A program made the position numbers and the translations under genes. From Acrocarpospora catenulata (GTDB lineage: Bacteria > Actinomycetota > Actinomycetes > Streptosporangiales > Streptosporangiaceae), in assembly GCF_018476525.1 (NCBI RefSeq), contig NZ_JAHCST010000014.1, positions 62,001 through 126,000 on the forward strand: 64,000 nucleotides of DNA. Direction: 5' to 3'. Of the stretch, positions 10,437 to 18,601 are shown one piece after another (position 1 is the first letter of the stretch; each line of letters opens with the position of its first letter). Below the pieces are notes generated by a model. The model had not been told where the DNA came from. It did no database searches and saw only the letters and a program-made list of their open reading frames with translations.

Positions 10437-11089
10437 ACCTCAGCGAACTGCCCTCGGTGCTGTGGCAGGGCACCGTGGAGACCGCTCAGATGGTGGTCTG
10501 GTCGGCCCTGCTCACCGCGCTGCTCGGACTACCGATAGGCGTGCTGCTCGTGGTCACCGACCGGGGCGGCCTGCGCCCGCTGCCCATGATCAAAGCGATG
10601 TTGGGGGCCGTGGTGAACGTCGGCAGGTCGCTGCCCTTCATCGTGCTGATGGTGGCGATCTTGCCGTTCACCCGGCTCGTCACCGGCACCACGATCGGCA
10701 CCGTGGCCGCCATCGTGCCGCTCACTCTCGGCGCCGTACCGTTCTATGCCCGCCTGGTCGAAACCGCGCTGCGCGGCGTCGGCCGGGAGGTCGTGGAGGC
10801 GGCGCAGGCCATGGGGGCCCGGCGGCTCACGATCGTCGTCAAGGTGCTGCTGCCTGAGGCGGTGCCGCAGCTGGTGGCGGGCCTGACCGTCACCGTCGTA
10901 GCCCTCATCGGCTATTCGGCGATGGCCGGAGCCATCGGCGGCGGAGGCCTGGGCGACCTCGCCGTCCGCTACGGCTACCAACGGTTCGACACCGGCGTCA
11001 TGGTCGTCACCGTCGTGCTGCTCGTCATCATCGTCCAGCTCGTCCAGTTCCTCGGCGACGCCGTCGCCCGGAAACTCTCACATCAATAA
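10433..11089 (+). CDS. metI: Methionine ABC transporter permease
   Basis: A 218-residue permease with about five membrane helices and the EAA loop VVEAAQAMGARRLTIVVKVLLPEA, diagnostic of MetI. Further MetI landmarks are VNVGRSLPFIVLMVAILPFTR, VAALIGYSAMAGAIGGGGLG read around VTVVALIGYSAMAG, and AVRYGYQRFDTGVMVVTVV. The ATG overlaps the metN stop (ATGA). It forms the homodimeric channel of the methionine importer. Confidence 0.95.
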   Translation: MNLSELPSVLWQGTVETAQMVVWSALLTALLGLPIGVLLVVTDRGGLRPLPMIKAMLGAVVNVGRSLPFIVLMVAILPFTRLVTGTTIGTVAAIVPLTLGAVPFYARLVETALRGVGREVVEAAQAMGARRLTIVVKVLLPEAVPQLVAGLTVTVVALIGYSAMAGAIGGGGLGDLAVRYGYQRFDTGVMVVTVVLLVIIVQLVQFLGDAVARKLSHQ

Positions 11090-11100
11090 GGGAAATTGAG

Positions 11101-11943
11101 ATGCGCAAGTTGTTCGGAGCCATGGCCGGGGCCGTTTTGGCGTTGGTCCTGACCGCGTGCGGCTCTGGCTCGACCGAGTCCGCCGCGCCGACACCCGCCG
11201 CCGCCGCGCCACTGAAGGTGGGTGTCAGCCCGGTCCCACACGCGGAAATCCTGAAGTACGTCAGCGACAGCCTGGCCGCCGGGGTGGGCCTGAAGCTGGA
11301 GATCGTCGAGTTCACCGACTACGTGCAGCCGAACGTGCAGCTGCAGGAGGGCCAGTTGGACGCCAACTACTTCCAGCACCGCCCCTACCTTGCGGACTTC
11401 CTGGCCTCGAAGGGCGGCGAGAAGCTCACCTACGTTCAGGACGTGCACGTCGAGCCGCTCGGCCTGTACTCCAGGAAGATCAAGAGTGTGAGCGAGCTGT
11501 CCGAAGGTGCGACCGTGGCCGTGCCGAACGACGCCACCAACCTGGGTCGCGCGCTGACGCTGCTGCAGGACAACGGGGTCATCACCCTCAAGGAGGGTGT
11601 CGGCACCGCCGCCACCGAGCGAGACGTGACCGGCAACCCGAAGAAGCTCAAGTTCGAGCCGCTGGAGGCGGCGCAGCTCCCTCGCTCTCTTGACGATGTG
11701 GACGCGGCCGTCATCAACGGCAATTACGCGCTGGAGGCGGGACTCACCCCCGCCACCGACGCGCTGGTGCTGGAGAAGTCCGCGGGGAACCCCTACGCGA
11801 ACGGACTGGTGGTCAGGGCGGGCAACGAGAACGACCCGCGAGTGAAGAAGCTGGCCCAGCTGCTGGCCGGGCCCGAGGTGAAGAAGTTCATTCAGGACAA
11901 GTACAAGGGCTCGGTCATCTCCGCCACGGGCCAGGCCTCCTGA
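11101..11943 (+). CDS. metQ: Methionine-binding lipoprotein
   Basis: A 280-residue NlpA/MetQ-family binding protein. The signal sequence ends in the lipobox LTAC (Cys20), followed by an Ala/Pro/Thr-rich linker. The core shows LKVGVSPVPHAEILKYV, EFTDYVQPNVQLQEGQLDAN, YFQHRPYLADF and AVINGNYALEAG, all MetQ hallmarks. The ATG at 11101 is preceded by a modest AGGGAAATTGAG Shine-Dalgarno 11 bases after the metI stop. It captures methionine outside the membrane and delivers it to MetNI. The operon ends at a strong hairpin just downstream. Confidence 0.95.
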   Translation: MRKLFGAMAGAVLALVLTACGSGSTESAAPTPAAAAPLKVGVSPVPHAEILKYVSDSLAAGVGLKLEIVEFTDYVQPNVQLQEGQLDANYFQHRPYLADFLASKGGEKLTYVQDVHVEPLGLYSRKIKSVSELSEGATVAVPNDATNLGRALTLLQDNGVITLKEGVGTAATERDVTGNPKKLKFEPLEAAQLPRSLDDVDAAVINGNYALEAGLTPATDALVLEKSAGNPYANGLVVRAGNENDPRVKKLAQLLAGPEVKKFIQDKYKGSVISATGQAS

Positions 11944-11954
11944 TCATCTCCTGG

Positions 11955-11994
11955 GGCGGGCTTGACGCGCCGGCGTCGGGCCCGCCTTCATTTT
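11955..11994 (+). terminator. Rho-independent terminator of metNIQ
   Basis: GGCGGGC (11955-11961) pairs with GCCCGCC (11980-11986), with an inner GACGC/GCGTC extension. TTCATTTT follows, 12 bases after the metQ stop. Confidence 0.75.
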
Positions 11995-12029
11995 GGCCCC
12001 CGCAGCCGGGTGTTCCTGCCCTCCGGCAT

Positions 12030-12140
12030 GGCAGAGAACGGGGTTGTGGCTGATGGACCGTCCGCCGGAGCGCCCTGAGACCCCCAACGGCGGGGGCGGC
12101 TGGATCAACTCCCACTCCGCATCCGTCACATCACCACATG
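12030..12140 (-). pseudogene. IS5/IS4-like transposase N-terminal fragment
   Basis: The minus strand reads VTDAEWELIQPPPP and then Gly/Arg-rich sequence. This is the usual opening of IS5-family transposases (L-T-D-E-W-x-L-I-x-P-x-x-P). Only about 35 residues remain and the frame then loses sense. It abuts the IS630-like remnant, so two different insertion-sequence fragments are fused here. Confidence 0.5.
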
Positions 12141-12440
12141 TCACACACCTGTGCTACCAGCCCGCCAGACGCGCGACACCGTCGACTGCGACAGGCCCAC
12201 CTGCTTGGCCATGGATCGCGTCGACCAGTGCGTGGCGTTGGCGGGCTTGGTCTCCAAAGTGCGCGCGATCAGTTCCGCCACCTGCTCATCGCTCACCGTC
12301 CGCGGCCGGCCCGGACGCGGCTCGTCGGCCAGACCCATCAGCCGGTCGGCCAGGAAGCGCCGACGCCACTTCGAAACCGTCTCGCGCGATACCCCGATCT
12401 CCTCGGCGACCACCTTGGTGGATACGGGTAGGCCGTGAAC
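12141..12440 (-). pseudogene. IS630-like transposase N-terminal (HTH) fragment
   Basis: The minus strand encodes VAEEIGVSRETVSKWRRRFL, then ADRLMGLADEPRPGRPRTVS, DEQVAELIARTLETKPANAT and HWSTRSMAKQVGLSQSTVSR. These are the two consecutive helix-turn-helix units of IS630-family transposases. The catalytic DDE domain is absent and the sequence ends at the IS5-like fragment. The N-terminus is truncated near 12440. Confidence 0.8.
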
Positions 12441-12884
12441 AATAGGCGAATTACTGACTCAGGACACTAGCGTTCTCCCTTGCCGTGATTCTGTCGCACC
12501 CGTCTGAAAGGATCTCGAACCCCGCACACATGGAGGTTCAAGACGTGGGCGTCCACGCCGCGATCAGCTCCTCCGGCTCTCACTCCCGCCGCACCCGAAC
12601 CCACCCTCCACCCGACCGTCTCCGACACGAACACGATCAAGCAGAGGCCCCGCCCAACCAGCCACATTCGCCGCTCCGAAGCGATCACGAACCGCAACCG
12701 TGATCTCTCACCCCGCTACCTGGCGGCTGGTGACATGTTCGGAAGCGGAGGGCCGGGTTCGGCAAGACCCTGATCATCCCCGGCGGGTCACCGGAGCCAA
12801 GGCCGGCCGGGATCGGCTGAGCGGTTGATTCGACGGACGTTCGAGTCCACTCGGGCGCGCACACGAAAGTCCCGGCCACAGGGA
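12441..12884. other. No supported gene
   Basis: Short frames exist on both strands, but none shows a recognisable domain or start signal. The stretch separates the insertion-sequence debris from the 3' end of the monooxygenase operon. I could not identify a clear terminator for that operon. Confidence 0.45.
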
Positions 12885-14261
12885 TCATCCCAGCGGCCGT
12901 CGCCGGTACGCCGACGCGGGATGGTCGGGATGTGTGCGGGTGACTCCGGGGCCGTAGAAACTCTCGCGCAGGGTTCCGCCCGGGTAGTCATTCCAGACGA
13001 GCCCGCGCCGGCGAAGTTCCGGGACGGCCAAGTCGACGAAATCGCGGAAGGTGACCGGCGGCACCGGGTCGGCGATGTTGAAGCCGTCCAGGTCGGCCTC
13101 GTCAAGCCAGCGTTCCAGTTCGTCGGCAACCGTCGCCGGGGAACCGGTGATGACGGGGCCGCCGCCGCCCACGCCGACGAACTCGGCGATCGCGCGGGGG
13201 GTCCAGCGCGTGGTGGGGTCGAGAGTGGTGAACAGCTCGACCATGCCGCGGATACCGTCCGTGTCGACGTACTCGAGCGGGGTGTCGTGGTCGAGGCCGG
13301 ACAGGTCGATGTGCATGAGCGCGCTCCAGCGGGCGAGGCTGCCCTCGACGCTCGCGTACCGCTGGTAGTCGCGGAGTTTGGCGTGCGCTTCCTCGTCGGT
13401 GGCCGCCACGATCACGGTGGCGATGGCGAAGAACTTCAGTGATCGGGGGTCGCGCCCGCCTTGCCGGGCGCGCTCCCGGACGTCGTCGACGAGTGTGCGG
13501 GCCATGTCGGGGCGGTAGGTGCTGAGGAAGACGCCCTCAGCGTGACGGGCGGCGAAGGCGCGTCCGGCGGGTGAGGTGCCGGCCTGGTACAGCACGGGGG
13601 TCCGCTGGACGGACGGCTCGAACAGGGCGATGTCCGGCACGCGGTAGTGCTTGCCGTGGTGGCGGACGGGATGGACCTTCGCCGGGTCGACGAAGACGCC
13701 GGTCTCGGCGTCGCGCACCACGGCGTCGTCCTCCCAGCTGCCTTCCCAGAGTTTGTAGACGACTTCCATGAACTCCTCGGCGACGGTGTACCGCTCGTCG
13801 TGGGGAAGCTGGGTGTCCCGGCCGAGGTTGCGGGCGGCGCTGTCCAGGGAGGAGGTGACGATGTTCCAGCCGATGCGCCCGCCGGTCAGGTGGTCCAGGG
13901 TCGCCATCTTCCTGGCGAACGTGTAGGGCTGTTCGTAGGTGGTGGACACCGTGACGGCGTAGCCGAGGTGGCGGGTGGCGGCGGCCATGGCGCTGATGCC
14001 CAGCAGCGGGTCGTCGGTGGGGGTCTGGATGCCGTCCCGCAGGGCCGCGTCGACGCTGCCCCGGTAGACGTCGAGCGGGCCGAGCGCGTCGGCGATGAAC
14101 AGTGCGTCGAATCCACCCCGCTCCAGGATCCGCGCGGTCTCCACCCAGTAGTCCAGTTCGCGGTAGCGGTGGGCCTGGCTGTCGGGATGGCGCCAGAGCC
14201 CGATCGCGGTGTGGCCGACCGTCGACTGCCGCAGGCCGTGCAGCCTGATCCGTTTGGCCAT
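12885..14261 (-). CDS. NtaA/SnaA/DszA-family FMN-dependent monooxygenase
   Basis: A 458-residue flavin-dependent monooxygenase of the NtaA/SnaA/SoxA(DszA) group. It opens with MAKRIRLHGLRQSTVGH and contains FDALFIADALGPLDVYRGS, the group signature GRIGWNIVTSSLDSAARNLG, PVLYQAGTSPAGRAFAARHA and GGPVITGSPATVADELERW. Members use FMNH2 from a separate reductase on sulfones, nitrilotriacetate or pristinamycin IIB. ATG 14261 has GAGGGA eight bases upstream; a longer reading would run into the kinase gene. It is the last gene of an eight-gene run with a nitrate/sulfonate-type ABC importer and a rhodanese, so oxidative release of sulfur from an imported organosulfur compound is a reasonable inference. 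Confidence 0.9.
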   Translation of the reverse strand: MAKRIRLHGLRQSTVGHTAIGLWRHPDSQAHRYRELDYWVETARILERGGFDALFIADALGPLDVYRGSVDAALRDGIQTPTDDPLLGISAMAAATRHLGYAVTVSTTYEQPYTFARKMATLDHLTGGRIGWNIVTSSLDSAARNLGRDTQLPHDERYTVAEEFMEVVYKLWEGSWEDDAVVRDAETGVFVDPAKVHPVRHHGKHYRVPDIALFEPSVQRTPVLYQAGTSPAGRAFAARHAEGVFLSTYRPDMARTLVDDVRERARQGGRDPRSLKFFAIATVIVAATDEEAHAKLRDYQRYASVEGSLARWSALMHIDLSGLDHDTPLEYVDTDGIRGMVELFTTLDPTTRWTPRAIAEFVGVGGGGPVITGSPATVADELERWLDEADLDGFNIADPVPPVTFRDFVDLAVPELRRRGLVWNDYPGGTLRESFYGPGVTRTHPDHPASAYRRRPLG

Positions 14262-14272
14262 GGGGTGGTCCC

Positions 14273-14812
14273 TCAATCCGTGAAAATCGTCAGGTCCGCG
14301 CGGGAACGGACGTCGTCGCGCGTGTAGTAGCGCTCCTCCTGGGCCGCCCAGCGGGTCCAGTGCGGGATGTAACTGTCGCCGTCCCGGGCCAGCGCCCGGG
14401 ACCTGCGGATCTCGTCGGCGGCCTCCAGCCAGATCAGGCCGCTCAGGTACGGCGCCGCCGGGCGCGCGCCGGCGCCGACGCCCTCGACGATGAGGGTGTC
14501 CGTGGCCCGCACGTCGTGCCATTCGGCGTACTCGCCCCGGTGCCAGTCGTATCGTCGCCATCGGGCGGGCTGTCCCGCGCCGAGGCGGCGGAGCACCCAT
14601 TCGACCAGCGCGTCGATCCCGGCCGACAGGCCGTCCCAGCCAGGGTAGAGATCGTCCATCCGTACCACGGGTGCGCCCAGTTTGTTGGCGCAGGCCGCCG
14701 CGAGGGTGGATTTGCCCGATCCGGAGCGTCCTTCGACGGCGAGGATGCGGGTGCGCCCGGCCTGCGGGGGGCGGTCCCGCAGCCACGCCGTGATCTCGTC
14801 GGCCTGTCTCAT
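14273..14812 (-). CDS. Uridine kinase-like P-loop NTPase
   Basis: A 179-residue protein with Walker A GRSGSGKST at 28-36, a DDLYPGW motif after the first strand (as in uridine/panthothenate-kinase-like P-loop kinases) and a Walker B-like strand TLIVEGVGAG. A C-terminal RDGDSYIPHWTRWAAQEERY may form the lid. The closest familiar pattern is the uridine kinase-like family in actinobacteria, which phosphorylates nucleosides or small alcohols; no substrate can be assigned. The ATG overlaps the PPOX gene stop by four bases and its stop lies 11 bases before the monooxygenase start. A kinase in a sulfur-type operon is unusual and may act on the imported compound. Confidence 0.75.
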   Translation of the reverse strand: MRQADEITAWLRDRPPQAGRTRILAVEGRSGSGKSTLAAACANKLGAPVVRMDDLYPGWDGLSAGIDALVEWVLRRLGAGQPARWRRYDWHRGEYAEWHDVRATDTLIVEGVGAGARPAAPYLSGLIWLEAADEIRRSRALARDGDSYIPHWTRWAAQEERYYTRDDVRSRADLTIFTD

Positions 14813-15204
14813 AGCTGGTAGCGGACCCGGTCGGGGGTGATCCGGATGACCACGCGGTCCCGTTCCTCGTCGGGGTCGCCCAGCGTGTGTTCCCGGCCGG
14901 TGTAGCTCCTGGCCAGCCTGTCGACGAGGGCGCGGGCGTCCTCGTCGGTGATCTTCGCGGTGCCTCTGATCTCGACGTACCGGGTGGGCTTGGCGCGGGA
15001 GTAGACCAGGATGCTGGCGTTGGGGTCGCGCTGGAGGTTGCGCACCTTGCGGCGGCCGCGTTTCGTCGCCATCATCAGGTCGTCGCCGTCGCGCCCCACC
15101 CACATCACCGACAGTTGGGCGCGGCCGTCGGGCTCGGTGGTGGCCAGGACGGCGAATTCGGGGGCGTCGAGGAATGCCCGGACGTCGTCGGGGAGGATGG
15201 TCAC
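14809..15204 (-). CDS. PPOX-class (F420- or FMN-binding) flavoprotein
   Basis: A 131-residue split-barrel protein of the pyridoxamine-phosphate-oxidase-like family: VRAFLDAPEFAVLATTEPDG, SVMWVGRDGDDLMMATKRGR, RKVRNLQRDPNASILVY and YVEIRGTAKITDEDA. In actinobacteria most such proteins bind F420 (Rv1155-like) or FMN and act as small reductases. GTG 15204 has AGGAG eight bases upstream and overlaps the rhodanese stop by four bases. In this operon it could supply reduced flavin to the downstream monooxygenase or act on its product. That role is an inference. Confidence 0.85.
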   Translation of the reverse strand: MTILPDDVRAFLDAPEFAVLATTEPDGRAQLSVMWVGRDGDDLMMATKRGRRKVRNLQRDPNASILVYSRAKPTRYVEIRGTAKITDEDARALVDRLARSYTGREHTLGDPDEERDRVVIRITPDRVRYQL

Positions 15205-16127
15205 CGTTGTTCTCCTACGGTCAGGGGCAGCGCCGGGTCGGCGGCCCATTCCTCCAGGGAGCCGTCGTAGACAGCCACGTCGTCCCGGCCCAGCAGGGTC
15301 AGGGCGAGCGCGAGGCTGGCGGCTGAGATCCCTCCGCCGCAGTACACCCAGATCGGGCCGTCGCCGAGGTCCGTGGTCGCCGTCCGCAGTTCCGCAATCG
15401 GAAGGTATCTGCCGTCCGGGCCGGTCAGGCCGCGCGCGGGCACGTTGGCGCTGCCGGGGATGTGGCCGCGCCGGGCGTACCGTGACGGCACTTCGCCGCG
15501 GAACGCCTCGGGAGACAGCGCGCACACGACCGTCGCCGCCACGGTGCCCTCCGACCAGGAGACCAGATCATCCTTACCGACCCAGTACCCGTCTCGCGGG
15601 CGCGGCGTCAGCGATCCGGGCGTCGTGGTCGTCGTGGTCGCGAGCCCCGCCTCGGTGGGCAGCCCGGCGTCACGCCAAGCCCGCAGGCCGCCGTCGAGAA
15701 CGTGGACGTCGACCCCTATCCAGCGGAGTAGCCACCACAGCCGCGCCGCCCACAGCCCCCCGGCCGTGTCGTACACCACCACGGTGGTCCCGTCGGTGAC
15801 GCCGAGCCCGCCCAGGCGTTCGGCCAGGACGGCGGGAGCCGGCCGGGCGAAATGGACTGGCGAGCCTGGGTCGCTGAGATCGTGGAGCAGGTCGGCGTGG
15901 ACCGAGCCGGGAATGTGCTCCCGCGCCCACCCGTCCCGCCCCGAGGAGGACCGGTGATCCCCGTCATGGCGGGGAGCCGCGAGCGCCACGGTGGCGTCCA
16001 GCACGACCAGACCGGGACGGGTGGCCCGTTCGGCGAGCCAGGCCGGATCGACGAGCGGTCGCGCCATGCGGGCGGGACGTCCCACACCCTGGCCGTGACG
16101 ATGATCAGGTCGTAGTGGCCCGGTCAC
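15201..16127 (-). CDS. Two-domain sulfurtransferase (rhodanese family)
   Basis: A 308-residue thiosulfate/mercaptopyruvate sulfurtransferase-like protein. The inactive N-terminal rhodanese domain spans about 25-155 (HIPGSVHADL, DGGLRAWRDAGLP). The active domain spans about 180-300 with RRGHIPGSANVPA and the persulfide loop WVYCGGGISA, so the catalytic residue is Cys263. The enzyme moves sulfane sulfur from a donor to a thiol acceptor. The GTG at 16127 overlaps the previous gene by four bases. ATG 16067 (MARPLVDPAW) is an alternative that matches the usual N-terminus better. Its presence inside the transporter/monooxygenase operon is the clearest hint that the imported substrate carries sulfur. 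Confidence 0.9.
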   Translation of the reverse strand: MTGPLRPDHRHGQGVGRPARMARPLVDPAWLAERATRPGLVVLDATVALAAPRHDGDHRSSSGRDGWAREHIPGSVHADLLHDLSDPGSPVHFARPAPAVLAERLGGLGVTDGTTVVVYDTAGGLWAARLWWLLRWIGVDVHVLDGGLRAWRDAGLPTEAGLATTTTTTPGSLTPRPRDGYWVGKDDLVSWSEGTVAATVVCALSPEAFRGEVPSRYARRGHIPGSANVPARGLTGPDGRYLPIAELRTATTDLGDGPIWVYCGGGISAASLALALTLLGRDDVAVYDGSLEEWAADPALPLTVGEQR

Positions 16128-17044
16128 CGGGAGGCCGCCGAATCAGGCAGGAGATCGGTCCTGACGGCCTCCGCCCAGCCGTCGGCCGTGGGCAGCACGC
16201 CGTTGACGGCCAGCCATTGGGCGTAGGACCGCATGAGCTCGTCCCGGATCTCGCCCCATCGGCCGCCGTGCGTCCAGGTGGGCGCGATGAGTTCGAGCGA
16301 GCGGGACAGCAGCTTCCGGGGGAAGTACGGGATCACCCGGTCCAGGATCGCCAGGGCCTGGCCCGGGTCCTCAATGGCCGTGCGGTACCCCCGCTCGGTG
16401 ACCGCCAGGAAGTCCCGGATCAGGTCCGGTTCGTCCCGCAGCGCGGGCCCGACGCCCAGCAGGTAGCTGTGGTACGGCGGCACGCCGATCTCGTCGACCA
16501 GCCACATCACCCTCCGGTCCCCCGGCAGGTCGCCCATCAGGGCGTCCCACGCCCAGTATCCGCCGAACGTGGCGTCGGCCTCGCCCGCCGCGATGTCGTC
16601 GACGCTGAGCTCGCGGGAACCGCTGTTCACCAGGACGAGGGCGTCGGGGTCGCCGCCGTCCGCGGCCACGAGATGGCGGACCATGGCCACGCCGCGGGGG
16701 GTCGGGTTGAGCGCGAGCCGCTTCCCGGCCAGGTCGCGCGGGCGCTCGATGCCGAGGCCGGTGACGGTCTGGATGGTCTCCATGCCGCGATGGTTGATCG
16801 CCGCGACGGCCTTCAGGTCCTCGCCGGCGGCGTGCCGTACGAGCAGGCGGTTGGTCGGGAAGACGCCGAAGTGCGTCTCGCCGCGGGACAGGTGGGCCAG
16901 CGTGTCGCCGCGCAGCGGGTCGTGTACGGCGATCTCGACGTCGAAGCCGGCCTCGCGGTACCACCCCGCGCTACTGGCGACGTAGAAACCGGCCGCGTTG
17001 GTCCATGGGTGGAAATATTCCAGCATTACGCGCAGGTGGGTCAT
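16124..17044 (-). CDS. Signal-less NMT1/THI5-like binding-protein homologue
   Basis: A 306-residue protein of the periplasmic-binding-protein-like NMT1/THI5 fold: NAAGFYVASSAGWYREAGFD, FGVFPTNRLLVRHAAGEDL, LAGKRLALNPTPRGVAM and ATFGGYWAWDALM. It starts MTHLRVMLEYFHPW and has neither a hydrophobic signal segment nor a lipobox, so it should be cytosolic. The ATG at 17044 overlaps the ATPase stop by four bases. The same operon encodes a normal lipoprotein of this fold (18594-19613). A cytosolic copy could be an enzyme (as in THI5-type pyrimidine synthases), a sensor or an intracellular carrier. I cannot tell which. Confidence 0.8.
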   Translation of the reverse strand: MTHLRVMLEYFHPWTNAAGFYVASSAGWYREAGFDVEIAVHDPLRGDTLAHLSRGETHFGVFPTNRLLVRHAAGEDLKAVAAINHRGMETIQTVTGLGIERPRDLAGKRLALNPTPRGVAMVRHLVAADGGDPDALVLVNSGSRELSVDDIAAGEADATFGGYWAWDALMGDLPGDRRVMWLVDEIGVPPYHSYLLGVGPALRDEPDLIRDFLAVTERGYRTAIEDPGQALAILDRVIPYFPRKLLSRSLELIAPTWTHGGRWGEIRDELMRSYAQWLAVNGVLPTADGWAEAVRTDLLPDSAASR

Positions 17045-17826
17045 CTTGCTTGCCTTGGATCGTGTTTGAGCAGGTGGGTCAGCCGGCGCTTCAGCCGGAC
17101 GAACTCGGGGTCGTCGACCACCTCGTCGGGGCGGGGACGGGCGAAGGGCACCTCGACCCGTTCCAGTACGGTGGCCGGTCGCCCGGTGAACACGTACACG
17201 GTGGAGGAGAGCAGCAAGGCCTCCTCGACGTTGTGGGTAATGAACAGGATGGAGCGGCGGTTCTCCTCCCAGATGTCCAGGAGCCAGCGGTGCATGTCGA
17301 CGCGGAGGATGGCGTCCAGCGCGCTGAACGGCTCGTCCAGCAGGAGCAGTTCGTGGTCGCTGAGCAGCGCGCGCAGGAACGCGACCCGCTGCTGCATGCC
17401 GCCGGAGAGGGTGTGCGGGTAGGCCGACGCGAAGCCGTCCAGGCCGGCCTTGGCCAGCCATTCGCGGGCGAGCGCCCTGGACCTGCGGCGGGGCTCCCCG
17501 GTGATCTCCCTGGCCAGCACCACGTTGTTCTCGATGGTGCGCCAGGGAAGGAGCGCGGGCTGCTGGGGCATGTAGCCGATCAGCCCGCGGCGGCCGGCGA
17601 CGTCCTGCCCGCCGACGCGTACGGTCCCCCGGTCGGCCGCCAGCAGGCCGCCGACGATGTGGAACAAGGTGCTCTTCCCGCCGCCCGACGGTCCCACGAT
17701 CGACACGAACTCCCCGTTCTCCACGCGGAGGGAGATGTCGACCAGGACCGGGAGCGTCTCCTGCCCGCGGCGGAAGGACTTGTGGACGCCGTCCACCTCC
17801 AGGGCGACCGCCGGCTCGCTACTCAT
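17041..17826 (-). CDS. ABC transporter ATPase, SsuB/TauB type
   Basis: A 261-residue ATPase of the nitrate/sulfonate/taurine family. It has Walker A GPSGGGKST, the Q-loop YMPQQPALLPWRTIENNV that is distinctive for this group, signature LSGGMQQR, Walker B LLLLDEPFSALD and the switch region FITHNVEEALLLSS. ATG 17826 (MSSEPAVALEVDGVHKSF) overlaps the permease stop by eight bases. A longer start at 17850 is possible. It energises import through the permease at 17819-18601. Confidence 0.93.
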   Translation of the reverse strand: MSSEPAVALEVDGVHKSFRRGQETLPVLVDISLRVENGEFVSIVGPSGGGKSTLFHIVGGLLAADRGTVRVGGQDVAGRRGLIGYMPQQPALLPWRTIENNVVLAREITGEPRRRSRALAREWLAKAGLDGFASAYPHTLSGGMQQRVAFLRALLSDHELLLLDEPFSALDAILRVDMHRWLLDIWEENRRSILFITHNVEEALLLSSTVYVFTGRPATVLERVEVPFARPRPDEVVDDPEFVRLKRRLTHLLKHDPRQAR

Positions 17827-18601
17827 GGGCGTCACGCCTGGGTCGGCCACGGACCAGAATCCTTTCCAGCAGCACGACCGTACCGAAGATCAGTAGGCTG
17901 ATCAGCACGACGATCGCGATCGAGACGAACATCCGGTCGGCGCGGAAGGCCGACTTCTGAATGATCATGTAACGGCCGATGCCCTGCTCGCTGCCGAGCC
18001 ACTCGGAGATGATCGCCCCGAACACGCTGTACGTCGCCGCGATCTTGAGGCCGGAGAACACGGCAGGAAGCGCGTTCGGGAACTCCAGCTTGGCGAAGAG
18101 CTGCCGCCGGTTCGCCCCGCTCATCCGGAGATAGTTCGTCGTCACCGGATCGGTCCTGGCCAGGCCGTCCAGCGTGGCCACGGCCACCGGGAAGAAGCAG
18201 ACCAGGACGATCACGATCACCTTGGGCAGCACCCCGAAACCCAGCCAGACCACCAGCAGCGGGGCGAGCGCGATCGTGGGGATGTTCTGGCTGACCACCA
18301 GCAGCGGGTAGACCGCCGCGCGCAGCACCGGCACGACGTGCAGCACCACCGCGACGAGCAGGCCGATGGCCACGCCCGCCGAGAAGCCGAGCAGCGTCAG
18401 CCGTACCGTGGCGAGCGTGTGGCCGGCCAGCGACTCGCGGTCGGCCCCGCCCGCCGCCACGATGTCGGCCGGGCTCGGCAGCAACCACCTGTCGATCCCC
18501 GACAGGACGGTGAACAGTTGCCAGGCCGCCAGGATCAGCACGATCGCGACGAGGGGCGGAACCCAGCGCCGCGCCCGGGGGCCCGGCGACGTTTCAGCCA
18601 T
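17819..18601 (-). CDS. ABC transporter permease, SsuC/TauC type
   Basis: A 260-residue permease with about six helices. The family features are LPSPADIVAAGG after the first helix, VVSQNIPTIALAPLLVVWLG and an EAA loop read as YLRMSGANRRQLFAKLEFPNALP. WLGSEQGIGRYMIIQKSAF is the typical C-terminal stretch of SsuC-like subunits. It overlaps both neighbours by eight bases, so the importer genes are tightly coupled. Confidence 0.93.
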   Translation of the reverse strand: MAETSPGPRARRWVPPLVAIVLILAAWQLFTVLSGIDRWLLPSPADIVAAGGADRESLAGHTLATVRLTLLGFSAGVAIGLLVAVVLHVVPVLRAAVYPLLVVSQNIPTIALAPLLVVWLGFGVLPKVIVIVLVCFFPVAVATLDGLARTDPVTTNYLRMSGANRRQLFAKLEFPNALPAVFSGLKIAATYSVFGAIISEWLGSEQGIGRYMIIQKSAFRADRMFVSIAIVVLISLLIFGTVVLLERILVRGRPRRDAHE

